A DNA stretch of 64,000 nucleotides, taken from NCBI RefSeq assembly GCF_011290685.1, contig NZ_JAANYN010000007.1:186001-250000 (forward strand). Reading direction: 5' to 3'. A model generated the notes under the pieces. It ran no database searches, was not told the origin of the DNA, and was given only the letters and a program-made list of their open reading frames with translations. Positions 37,524 through 45,495 of this stretch are shown here, in pieces. The position numbers and the translations under genes were made by a program. Position 1 is the stretch's first letter; every line of letters begins with the position of its first letter. The stretch comes from Cyclobacterium plantarum. Lineage in GTDB: Bacteria > Bacteroidota > Bacteroidia > Cytophagales > Cyclobacteriaceae.

Positions 37524-38879
37524 TCAACTCTTTTTCCATTTGCCTTTGGTTTTCATTTGATTGCGGTTTTTTTTGGCCTTGCTATTTTTGTTACCGCGTT
37601 TTTTGGGTTTTTCCTGCGCTTTTTTGGGAGGAGATTTTTTTTCATGGAAAGCCCCCTTGAAATCGGGATCACTTCCTCTTTTTTGTTTGTCTATTTCCAT
37701 TTCAAAGGCTTGTTTTTCCTCAAAGGGGGTTTCGTGTACCGTAATATCCCTGGGAATCCGGCGTTCCGGAACCTGCATTCGGATAATGCCCTCTATTTTT
37801 TCAAAATGGTAGACCTCTGCCGGATTGATAAAAGTAAAGGCTATGCCCTCATTTTCTGCTCTGCCGGTCCTTCCAATCCGGTGTACATAATCTTCGTAAA
37901 TCAGGGGAACATCAAAATTGACCACATGGCTCACCATGCTTACATCAAGGCCCCTGGCAGCCACATCGGTGGCCACCAATATTTTAACACTTCCTTTTTT
38001 AAATTCCTCCATGCTGTTGATGCGCGTATTCTGACCTTTGTTGGCATGGATGACCCGGATGCTTCCGGGCTGGTGATGTTCCAGGTAACGAAATACGGCT
38101 TCGGCATTCTTTCTGGATCTGGCAAACACTATCCCTCTTTCGAATTTGTGGTCTTTGACAATTTTCTCCAGCAGGTTCAGTTTGGTTTGGAAATTGGGCA
38201 CAAAAAACTTGGCTTGTGTAATGGTCTCAGCAGTGGTGGCCTGCTGTGCTATTTCCACCCTCTCCGGAAATTCAAGAAATTCGTGTGATAATCTTTCAAT
38301 TCTCTCGCTAAATGTGGCAGAAAAAAGGAGGTTTTGGCGTTTTACGGGGATGATTTCCAAGATGGCCCTGATCTGGGGCAGAAATCCCATATCCAGCATT
38401 TTGTCGGCTTCATCCAGGATCATGGTTTTGATATCCCGGGTATACAACACTTCCTTTTTGTACAGGTCCATAAACCTACCCGGAGTGGCGATGATGATAT
38501 CCGCACCCTGCGCTACTTTTTCTATTTGAGGCTTAGGTCCAAGGCCACCATACAAGCATACAAACCGCAGGTCGGTGTATTTTCCCAAACCCATGATGTC
38601 TGCTTCTATCTGCATGACAAGTTCTCTGGTCGGTGCCAGTATCAGCGCCCTGGGGTGCTCCCCCTGAGCATATTTGACCTTATATAGGAGTGGTAACAGG
38701 TAAGCTGCAGTTTTCCCGGTCCCTGTTTGGGCAATACCAAGGATGTCATGACCGGAGAGGGCAAGAGGGATGGCTTTTTCCTGGATAGGGGTGGGTTTTG
38801 TATATCCGATTTCTTTTATCGCATTTAAAAGTTGGGTATTGAGTTTAAAATTTTCAAAAGATTGCAGCCGATCGGACAT
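37524..38879 (-). CDS. DEAD-box RNA helicase (RhlE-like)
   Basis: A 451-residue ATP-dependent RNA helicase that probably acts in RNA turnover or ribosome assembly. The full set of motifs is present: Q-motif PTPIQEKA (29-36), Walker A AQTGTGKTA (50-58), PTRELV, TPGRFMD, the DEAD box at 156-159 in LDEADKMLDMGF, SATFSERI, VATDVAARGLDV and HRIGRTGRA. The C-terminal 60 residues are very Lys-rich (KKAQEKPKKRGNKNSKAKKN), an RNA-binding tail typical of RhlE-type proteins. It is divergent from pyrC with a 69-bp gap. Confidence 0.95.
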   Translation of the reverse strand: MSDRLQSFENFKLNTQLLNAIKEIGYTKPTPIQEKAIPLALSGHDILGIAQTGTGKTAAYLLPLLYKVKYAQGEHPRALILAPTRELVMQIEADIMGLGKYTDLRFVCLYGGLGPKPQIEKVAQGADIIIATPGRFMDLYKKEVLYTRDIKTMILDEADKMLDMGFLPQIRAILEIIPVKRQNLLFSATFSERIERLSHEFLEFPERVEIAQQATTAETITQAKFFVPNFQTKLNLLEKIVKDHKFERGIVFARSRKNAEAVFRYLEHHQPGSIRVIHANKGQNTRINSMEEFKKGSVKILVATDVAARGLDVSMVSHVVNFDVPLIYEDYVHRIGRTGRAENEGIAFTFINPAEVYHFEKIEGIIRMQVPERRIPRDITVHETPFEEKQAFEMEIDKQKRGSDPDFKGAFHEKKSPPKKAQEKPKKRGNKNSKAKKNRNQMKTKGKWKKS

Positions 38880-38948
38880 GATTTTATAATTTTAAGGAAA
38901 ATATGAGGAATGAAATTTTCATACACCCGCCCATAAAAAACAAATGAC

Positions 38949-40292
38949 ATGAAAAGAATATTGATCCGTGATGCAAATATAGTGAATGAAGGGAAGATAA
39001 TGCGAGGGGATACGTATATAAAGGAGGGGTTGATTTTTGCTGTTGGAGGCGACCTTTCCGGTCATGAGGCGGATATTGAAATAAATGCCGGGGGAAAATA
39101 CCTGTTGCCGGGTTTAATTGATGATCAGGTTCATTTCCGCGAGCCCGGATTGACCCATAAAGCTGAAATTTACACGGAAAGTAAGGCTGCAGTGGCTGGA
39201 GGAATCACCAGTTATATGGAGATGCCCAACACTGATCCACAAACGACCGACCTGGAATTGCTGGAAAATAAATACGATCTGGCGGCAGGAAAATCCCTGG
39301 CCAACTATTCTTTCTACCTGGGAGCGACCAATGACAATATTGAGACTATCAAACAAGTCAATCCGGAAACAGTCTGTGGAGTGAAGGTTTTTCAGGGATC
39401 TTCCACCGGAAATATGCTGGTAGACAACCCTGAAAGCCTGGAGAAAATATTCAGGTATTGCCCTATATTGATCGCCACCCATAGTGAAAATGACGATATC
39501 ATCAAGGCCAACCTGGAAAAATACAAAAAGGAATACGGGGACAACATTCCAACCCGTTTCCATCCAAAAATCCGGACAGAGGCCGCCTGCTTCGACGCCT
39601 CCAAGACAGTGGTGGACATGGCAAGAATGTATGGCAGCAAGTTACATGTCCTGCATATCAGCACAGCCAAGGAAGTCCGGCTTTTTGACCATCGGCTTCC
39701 ATTGGAGGAAAAGCGCATTACGGCCGAGGCCTGTGTGCACCATTTGTGGTTTGCTGAAGAAGATTACGAAGAAAAAGGCAATTTCATCAAATGGAACCCT
39801 GCCATTAAAACCGCAAAAGACAGGGAAGGCATTTTAAAAGGGCTACTTGATGGTCATATAGACGTGATAGCCACGGATCATGCCCCACATACCCTGGAAG
39901 AGAAATCCCATCCTTACACCTCAGCCCCTTCAGGTGGTCCGCTGGTGCAGCATTGCTTGCCGGCTTTGCTGGAAATGTATCATGAAAATAAAATAAGTCT
40001 GGAGGAGATCGTTCAAAAAACCAGCCACAATGTGTCAGTACTTTTTGAAATCGAAAAGAGGGGTTACCTCCGGCCGGGATACAAAGCAGATATGGTATTG
40101 GTTGATCTAAATGACCCATGGGAAGTAAAGAGGGAGAATATTCTTTCAAAATGCGGCTGGTCTCCGTTTGAGGGGCAGACCTTCCGTTCAAAAATCACCC
40201 ATACCATCGTTTCCGGACACCTGGCGTACGATAATGGCACATTTAACGAAAGTAAACAGGGGGAAAGGCTTAAATTTTCAAGAAATATATAA
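38949..40292 (+). CDS. pyrC: dihydroorotase
   Basis: Closes carbamoyl-aspartate to dihydroorotate in pyrimidine synthesis; a binuclear-zinc amidohydrolase. The 447-residue protein has an amidohydrolase barrel with DDQVHFREPGLTHK at 58-71, a VLHIS motif (near 234), TAEACVHH (near 259) and TDHAPHTLEEKSHP near 314. The first metal motif is written QVH, so Gln60 replaces the first His of the usual HxH; His62 and Arg64 are kept. The other ligands look intact, and the same variant occurs, as I recall, in other Bacteroidota. It is divergent from the helicase gene, with the tRNA-His gene just downstream. Confidence 0.93.
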   Translation: MKRILIRDANIVNEGKIMRGDTYIKEGLIFAVGGDLSGHEADIEINAGGKYLLPGLIDDQVHFREPGLTHKAEIYTESKAAVAGGITSYMEMPNTDPQTTDLELLENKYDLAAGKSLANYSFYLGATNDNIETIKQVNPETVCGVKVFQGSSTGNMLVDNPESLEKIFRYCPILIATHSENDDIIKANLEKYKKEYGDNIPTRFHPKIRTEAACFDASKTVVDMARMYGSKLHVLHISTAKEVRLFDHRLPLEEKRITAEACVHHLWFAEEDYEEKGNFIKWNPAIKTAKDREGILKGLLDGHIDVIATDHAPHTLEEKSHPYTSAPSGGPLVQHCLPALLEMYHENKISLEEIVQKTSHNVSVLFEIEKRGYLRPGYKADMVLVDLNDPWEVKRENILSKCGWSPFEGQTFRSKITHTIVSGHLAYDNGTFNESKQGERLKFSRNI

Positions 40293-40298
40293 CATTAT

Positions 40299-40330
40299 TT
40301 TGCTTGACTAAAAAAAGCATATTACCTTTG
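40299..40330 (+). promoter_or_regulatory. promoter of tRNA-His
   Basis: TTTG (40299-40302), a 20-base spacer and TACCTTTG (40323-40330) match the Bacteroidota consensus fully. Transcription would start near 40336, about 34 bases before the tRNA. Confidence 0.75.
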
Positions 40331-40369
40331 CGTTCTCTTCTGATAAAAGGATCAAAAGAGCATAAAATG

Positions 40370-40443
40370 GTGATTGTAGCTCAGCTGGTTAGAGCGCTGG
40401 TTTGTGGCACCAGAGGTCGCCGGTTCGAACCCGGTCTTTCACC
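40370..40443 (+). tRNA. tRNA-His (GTG), with two U:U oppositions in the acceptor stem
   Basis: A cloverleaf with anticodon loop TTGTGGC closed by CTGGT/ACCAG, giving anticodon GTG. The D arm is GTAGCTCAGCTGGTTAGAGC-like, the T arm is GCCGG-TTCGAAC-CCGGT, and the discriminator is C (40443). The extra 5' G needed for tRNA-His is available at 40369. The acceptor GTGATTG (40370-40376) faces CTTTCAC (40436-40442): positions 5:68 and 6:67 are both T opposite T, the other five pair normally. CCA is not encoded. A strong terminator follows. Confidence 0.9.
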
Positions 40444-40445
40444 CA

Positions 40446-40478
40446 GACCCTCCCCTACAACGGGAGGGTCCTTTTTTA
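40446..40478 (+). terminator. Rho-independent terminator of tRNA-His
   Basis: The 9-bp stem GACCCTCCC (40446-40454) / GGGAGGGTC (40462-40470) has a seven-base loop and a T tract (ctttttta). It starts three bases after the tRNA. Confidence 0.9.
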
Positions 40479-40707
40479 TAAGGACAGATTTATTGATTTT
40501 AGTGGTGTTTTCAAATTAGACCATTCAATGGCCAAAATTTTAAAACACTTTGAAACAAATTACGTTTTTTGACATAAATCATGATGTGGCACATAGATAT
40601 TTTCAAACCTAATTTAAATCAGAAAAATCACCATCGCCATGCAGGTTGATTTATGGCATTTTATTTGATTACCAGTTGTTTTAGGATTTATTTAATATTC
40701 AGAAGTC

Positions 40708-40842
40708 ATGTTCCAATTATTCCGCCCTTCTAAGAAATTCCCTCAAATCAGGTATGTCAATTTGAGTCAGATTCAACAATATATCATGAAATTTGAGGAG
40801 TCTATAAAGAATTTGGAAGAAATCCAAAACGAAAGTAGCTGA
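40708..40842 (+). CDS. possible 44-residue small protein
   Basis: An open frame from ATG 40708 to TGA 40842 encodes a 44-residue acidic-ended peptide with a basic start (MFQLFRPSKKF) and an amphipathic helix-like second half (YIMKFEESIKNLEEIQ). A terminator hairpin follows at 40871, as expected for a short transcript. I found no clear promoter, do not recognise the family and cannot tell it from chance coding with certainty. Confidence 0.45.
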   Translation: MFQLFRPSKKFPQIRYVNLSQIQQYIMKFEESIKNLEEIQNESS

Positions 40843-40870
40843 TCCATAGCACCATATCAATGTAATAACA

Positions 40871-40892
40871 GGGCATAAATGCCCTTTTTTTG
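40871..40892 (+). terminator. short terminator hairpin
   Basis: GGGCA-TAAA-TGCCC followed by seven T. It ends the possible small-protein transcript, or shields the glycogen operon from upstream reading. Confidence 0.7.
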
Positions 40893-40939
40893 TGTCTTAT
40901 TTTTTCCTGAATATTTTTTTTACCTGCAAGAAAAACTTA

Positions 40940-40970
40940 TTTGCACTAGTTTTTCCAACATTTATTTTAC
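40940..40970 (+). promoter_or_regulatory. candidate promoter of the glycogen operon
   Basis: TTTG (40940-40943), 19 bases, TATTTTAC (40963-40970): six of eight bases of the -7 element match. The start would be near 40977, giving a 40-base leader before the debranching gene. The match is partial. Confidence 0.4.
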
Positions 40971-41018
40971 TTTACGAAGTATTCAAGTATTTTTATGAAA
41001 ACCACAAAAATTGTTTAA

Positions 41019-42935
41019 ATGAGCTACATACATTTCGATAAGACGCAACTCATCAACCTGAATTATTCTTTGGAAAAGGAAATAATTCGATCTAACCGCT
41101 CAGGTTGTTACACGAGTACAACGATTATCGGCTGCAATACTAGAAAATACCATGGTTTGCTGGTGGCACCACAGCCTCAAATTGATGGTCAACTGCATGT
41201 TTTACTTTCCAACGTCCACGAAAGCATTGCCCAGAAGGATGCGGTTTTCAACCTTGGTATCAACAAATACCCTGGCAATTATTATCCACGGGGCCACAAA
41301 TACCTTGAAGATTTTGATTCAGAACCTATCCCCAAACTCACCTACCGCGTCGGAGGAGTACTTTTGGAAAAGGAAATCATTCTGGATTCCACGGCAGATA
41401 GAGTTATGATCAAATATACCCTGCTGGAGGCTTTGATCCCTACCAAAATCAGGGTGAGTCCTTTTCTGGCTTTCAGGGGCTACCACACCCTTTCCAAAGC
41501 CAATACCTATGTGAACAAGAAAATCAAGAAAATAAAAAATGGGGTTCAGTTTAGGTTGTATGAAGACTATGACCCCCTTTCTTTACAGGTTTCAAAGGAT
41601 AATACCTTTGTACCTGTGCCCGATTGGTTTTATAATATTGAATACATCAGAGAAATCGAGCGGGGCTACGACTATCAGGAAGACTTGTATGTGCCAGGGT
41701 ATTTTGAATTTGACATGGAAAAGGGTGAATCCGTCATTCTTTCTGCCGGATTGAAGGAAGCAGACCCGCAAAAACTGCAGGCTTCTTTCGAAAAAGAGAT
41801 CAGCAGGAGAATACCCAGGGACAATTTTGAAAATTGTCTCAAAAATTCAGCAGGACAATTTATCAGCAGAAGAGGGGGGGAAACAAGGGTCATTGCCGGT
41901 TATCCCTGGTTTGGCTGGTGGGGAAGAGACACCTTCATAGCACTGCCAGGATTAACCCTGACCATGGGAGATTCACAGACTTTTCTGGAAGTTATGGATA
42001 GCATGTCCAAGGATCTGAAAGGCGCACTGTTCCCGAATGTGGGTAGCGGGGTAATGACCAATATGAATTCCATTGATGCACCCTTGTGGTATTTTTGGGC
42101 ATTGCAGCAATATGTACTGTTCACCGGGGATAAGGAAACCATTGTATCGAGGTACATCGAAAAGTGCAAAGGCATCATAGAAGGCTTTAAAAAAGGGACG
42201 GCTTTCAATATTCAGGTTAAGGAAAATGGCTTGTTGTGTGGTGGAGAGGCAGGGATTGCCCTTACATGGATGGATGCCGTTACCAAGGATGGTCCGGTTA
42301 CTCCCAGAATGGGATGCCCGGTAGAAATCAACGCCCTCTGGTACAATGCACTGTGTTTTTATCATGAACTCACCGGGAATACAGCCATCAGGGAATTGGC
42401 TGACCAGGTTGGGGAATCCTTTGTGGAGGTTTTTTGGAGCGATAAAAAAGGCTACCTGGCCGACGTTGTGGATGAAGATGAAAAAGACTGGTCCATCCGG
42501 CCCAATATGGTTTTCGCCACTTCTTTGCCCTACAGCCCATTAAGCAATGATCAAAAGGATCAGGTTCTGGAGGTGGTTAAAAGCAATCTATTCACCAATA
42601 GGGGACTCAGGACTCTGGCACCAAGTGATCCAAGATATAAGGGCTATTACAAGGGCGACCAGTATGAACGAGACAATGCCTATCACCAGGGTACGGCCTG
42701 GCCCTGGCTGTTGGGTCATTTTGCTGAGGGTTACCTGAAGCTGCATGGCAAACAAGGTAAAAAGCTTGTGGAAAATATGATCAGTAGCTTTGACGGTGTA
42801 ATGACCCAATATGGTATAGGCACCATAGCGGAAATTTATGACGGAGATCCTCCGCACCGGCCAAAGGGATCTATTTCCCAGGCATGGAGTGTAGGGGAAT
42901 TGTTAAGGATGAAATATTTAATCAATAATCTCTAA
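41019..42935 (+). CDS. glycogen debranching enzyme (amylo-alpha-1,6-glucosidase type)
   Basis: A 638-residue cytoplasmic enzyme that removes alpha-1,6 branches of glycogen-like glucans. The N-terminal beta-rich GDE_N-type domain (about 15-250; GCNTRKYHGLLVAP at 34-47) precedes an (alpha/alpha)6 catalytic domain (about 270-638) with the conserved GYPWFGWWGRDTFIALPGL near 293-311 and YERDNAYHQGTAWPWL near 548. No signal peptide is present. It is first in an operon with a GT4 glycosyltransferase (10 bp) and a GH57 enzyme (3 bp), a standard Bacteroidota alpha-glucan cluster. Confidence 0.93.
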   Translation: MSYIHFDKTQLINLNYSLEKEIIRSNRSGCYTSTTIIGCNTRKYHGLLVAPQPQIDGQLHVLLSNVHESIAQKDAVFNLGINKYPGNYYPRGHKYLEDFDSEPIPKLTYRVGGVLLEKEIILDSTADRVMIKYTLLEALIPTKIRVSPFLAFRGYHTLSKANTYVNKKIKKIKNGVQFRLYEDYDPLSLQVSKDNTFVPVPDWFYNIEYIREIERGYDYQEDLYVPGYFEFDMEKGESVILSAGLKEADPQKLQASFEKEISRRIPRDNFENCLKNSAGQFISRRGGETRVIAGYPWFGWWGRDTFIALPGLTLTMGDSQTFLEVMDSMSKDLKGALFPNVGSGVMTNMNSIDAPLWYFWALQQYVLFTGDKETIVSRYIEKCKGIIEGFKKGTAFNIQVKENGLLCGGEAGIALTWMDAVTKDGPVTPRMGCPVEINALWYNALCFYHELTGNTAIRELADQVGESFVEVFWSDKKGYLADVVDEDEKDWSIRPNMVFATSLPYSPLSNDQKDQVLEVVKSNLFTNRGLRTLAPSDPRYKGYYKGDQYERDNAYHQGTAWPWLLGHFAEGYLKLHGKQGKKLVENMISSFDGVMTQYGIGTIAEIYDGDPPHRPKGSISQAWSVGELLRMKYLINNL

Positions 42936-42945
42936 AAGGATTTAT

Positions 42946-44226
42946 ATGAAAGTTTTAATGTTTGGATGGGAATTTCCACCCCATATCTCCGGAGGATTGG
43001 GTACTGCCTGTTATGGGTTGGTAAAGGGAATGGCCCACCACAAACAAGAGCTGATTTTCGTTGTCCCCAAATTGTGGGGAGATGAGGACCCTTTGGCCGA
43101 ATTTGTCAATGCCAGCGATGTGGAAATCGATTACCGGGAGCGGCGTTTTCGGGATATCTGGAAAAACCTCACCTACCTGGAGGTCAGTTCTTTTTTAATC
43201 CCCTACCTCAGCCCGGAAGAATACCAAAACCATACAGAAAGACTACTCAAAGACCAGGACGAATTGGAATCCAGCGTGCTGGCCAATAAATTCAGTTTCA
43301 GCGGTAAATATGGGAAAGACCTGATTTTAGAGGTTTCCCGCTATGCATTGGTCGCAGCACAGATCGCAAAAAACAAGGAGTTTGATCTGATACACGCCCA
43401 TGACTGGTTGTCATTTCCAGCAGGGATAGCCGCTAAAAAAATGAGTGGCAAGCCATTGATCGCACATGTCCATGCCACCGAATTTGACCGGTCAGGCCAG
43501 ACCGTTAACCAAAGGGTTTACGATATTGAAAGAGCAGGGATGGAAGCTGCTGATAAGATCATTGCTGTCAGTCAGTTGACCAAAAACACCATTGTTTCCA
43601 AATATGGTATTCCTGAAGAAAAAGTGGTTGTGGTGCACAATGCCGTATTGGACACCAGCATTATCAAATCCAAAGAAAAGAAAAAGGTACCTGAGAAAAT
43701 TGTTACTTTTTTGGGGAGGATTACTTTCCAAAAGGGGCCGGAGTATTTTGTGGAGGCGGCCTATAAGGTGATCAAAAAAGATGACAACGTAAGGTTTGTT
43801 ATGGCAGGTTCCGGGGATTTATTGAACCGGATGATCCAACGGGTGGCGGAATTGAGGATTGGTACCAAATTTCATTTTACAGGATTTCTAAAAGGCGATG
43901 ATGTGGACAAAATGTTCGCCCTGAGTGATGTATATGTCATGCCTTCAGTTTCCGAACCGTTTGGCATTTCCCCACTGGAGGCCGTAAGGCACAATACTCC
44001 GGTCATTATTTCCAAACAATCCGGTGTGGCCGAAGTGCTGCAAAATGCCGTCAAAGTGGATTTTTGGGACATAGATACCATGGCAGATGCCATTTTTGCG
44101 CTGCTCCATTACAATGGGATTTCCAAAATGTTTAGGGAGTTAGGTAGAGAGGAGTTGAAAAAACTAAAATGGGAGCATGTGGCCAAAAAAGTAATCGATA
44201 TTTATACGCAAACTGTTAATCAATAG
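42946..44226 (+). CDS. GT4 glycosyltransferase, glycogen-synthase-like
   Basis: A 426-residue GT-B glycosyltransferase. The N-terminal motif GWEFPPHISGGLGTACYGL (residues 8-26) contains the Gly-rich loop of starch and glycogen synthases. HAHDWLSFPAGIAAK lies near 150, and the C-terminal donor domain has FLGRITFQKGPEYFVEA and the nucleotide-binding SEPFGISPLEAV motif. It probably elongates an alpha-glucan from a nucleotide sugar. Genomic context (debranching enzyme before, GH57 after) supports a role in glycogen metabolism. The exact donor is not known. Confidence 0.9.
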   Translation: MKVLMFGWEFPPHISGGLGTACYGLVKGMAHHKQELIFVVPKLWGDEDPLAEFVNASDVEIDYRERRFRDIWKNLTYLEVSSFLIPYLSPEEYQNHTERLLKDQDELESSVLANKFSFSGKYGKDLILEVSRYALVAAQIAKNKEFDLIHAHDWLSFPAGIAAKKMSGKPLIAHVHATEFDRSGQTVNQRVYDIERAGMEAADKIIAVSQLTKNTIVSKYGIPEEKVVVVHNAVLDTSIIKSKEKKKVPEKIVTFLGRITFQKGPEYFVEAAYKVIKKDDNVRFVMAGSGDLLNRMIQRVAELRIGTKFHFTGFLKGDDVDKMFALSDVYVMPSVSEPFGISPLEAVRHNTPVIISKQSGVAEVLQNAVKVDFWDIDTMADAIFALLHYNGISKMFRELGREELKKLKWEHVAKKVIDIYTQTVNQ

Positions 44227-44229
44227 GAT

Positions 44230-45438
44230 ATGAGAACCATTTGTTTTTACTTTCAAGTACATCAACCGTTCAGATTAAAGCCGTATCGATTTTTTGAAAT
44301 TGGTGATGATCATGATTATTGGGATGACTATTCCAACAGGAATATCATGAATAAAGTAGCAAAGAAATGCTATCTGCCCATGAATCGGCTTTTGCTGGAA
44401 CTCATTCATAAATACCAGGGTAAGTTTAAGGTTTGCTTTTCCCTATCAGGGTCCATTCTTGATCAAATGGAGGCTTATGCACCTGAAGTTTTGCATAGCT
44501 TCCAGGAACTCGTGGCAACTGGAAATGTAGAATTGCTCAACGAAACCTATGCACATTCGCTATGCGCACTTAAAAGCGAATCCGAGTTCAGAGACATGGT
44601 AAAATTGCATCAGGAGAAAATCAAGCACCACTTCAATGGCTATGAACCCAAAGTTTTCAGAAATACAGAGTTGATTTATTCAGATAGTATTGGAGAAATG
44701 GTTGCAGGTATGGGCTTCGAAGGAATCCTTTCTGAAGGTGCCAAACACATCCTGGGATGGAAAAGCCCCAATTTTGTCTATGTCAATGCCAATGAACCAA
44801 AACTCAAGGTCTTGCTTAAAAATTTCCGGCTAAGCGATGATATTGCATTCAGGTTTGGGGAAAAAACATGGTCTGATTATCCCCTTACCACGGATAAATT
44901 TATCAATTGGCTGAACCAGGTTCCACAGGAAGATGAGGTAATCAACCTTTTTATGGATTATGAAACTTTTGGAGAACACCAATGGAAAGAAACCGGAATT
45001 TTTGAATTCATGCGGCACCTTCCGGAGGCAGTGCTCAACCGGACCAATTTTGGCTTTTCCACTCCTTCGGAGGTGATTGCCAATGCATCCCCCGTAGGCA
45101 AAATAAATGTGCCTATTCCCATATCCTGGGCAGATGAGGAGCGGGATCTGACCGCCTGGCTTGGCAATGACCTGCAGGATGAAGCCTTTGATCGACTGTT
45201 TGAGCTGGAAGGAATGGTAAAAAAATCAAAAAACCCGGAAATTCACCGGGATTGGCGCTACCTGCAAACCAGTGACCACTTTTACTACATGTGTACCAAG
45301 TTCTTCTCGGATGGAGATATACATGCTTATTTCAGCCCTTACGAAAGTCCCTACGAAGCCTTTATCAATTATATGAATGTGCTGAGTGATTTCATCCTGA
45401 GGCTTAAGCAGGAACAAAAAGAAAATATTTCTATTTAA
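44230..45438 (+). CDS. glycoside hydrolase family 57 protein
   Basis: A 402-residue cytoplasmic GH57 enzyme, probably an alpha-amylase or 4-alpha-glucanotransferase acting on glycogen. Family motifs are visible in order: FQVHQPFRL (8-16), GQ/ELLNETYAHS near 101-110, the nucleophile Glu147 in FRNTELIYSD and an acid Asp near 243 in MDYETFGEH. The (beta/alpha)7 barrel is of normal length. It starts 3 bp after the glycosyltransferase gene, and a shared terminator follows at 45464. Confidence 0.92.
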   Translation: MRTICFYFQVHQPFRLKPYRFFEIGDDHDYWDDYSNRNIMNKVAKKCYLPMNRLLLELIHKYQGKFKVCFSLSGSILDQMEAYAPEVLHSFQELVATGNVELLNETYAHSLCALKSESEFRDMVKLHQEKIKHHFNGYEPKVFRNTELIYSDSIGEMVAGMGFEGILSEGAKHILGWKSPNFVYVNANEPKLKVLLKNFRLSDDIAFRFGEKTWSDYPLTTDKFINWLNQVPQEDEVINLFMDYETFGEHQWKETGIFEFMRHLPEAVLNRTNFGFSTPSEVIANASPVGKINVPIPISWADEERDLTAWLGNDLQDEAFDRLFELEGMVKKSKNPEIHRDWRYLQTSDHFYYMCTKFFSDGDIHAYFSPYESPYEAFINYMNVLSDFILRLKQEQKENISI

Positions 45439-45463
45439 ATTCTTTTCACCGGAACTTATACGA

Positions 45464-45491
45464 AACAACCCCTTGATTTTTAGGGGTTGTT
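45464..45491. terminator. bidirectional terminator between the glycogen operon and sbcC
   Basis: The 10-bp stem AACAACCCCT (45464-45473) / AGGGGTTGTT (45482-45491) with an 8-base loop has T-rich sides in both directions (CTTTT on the plus strand). It lies between two convergent genes. Confidence 0.85.
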
Positions 45492-45495
45492 CTTT

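Noticed and set aside
38334-38687. Plus-strand frame in the helicase gene
   Set aside because: Complement of conserved DEAD-box motifs; no independent support.
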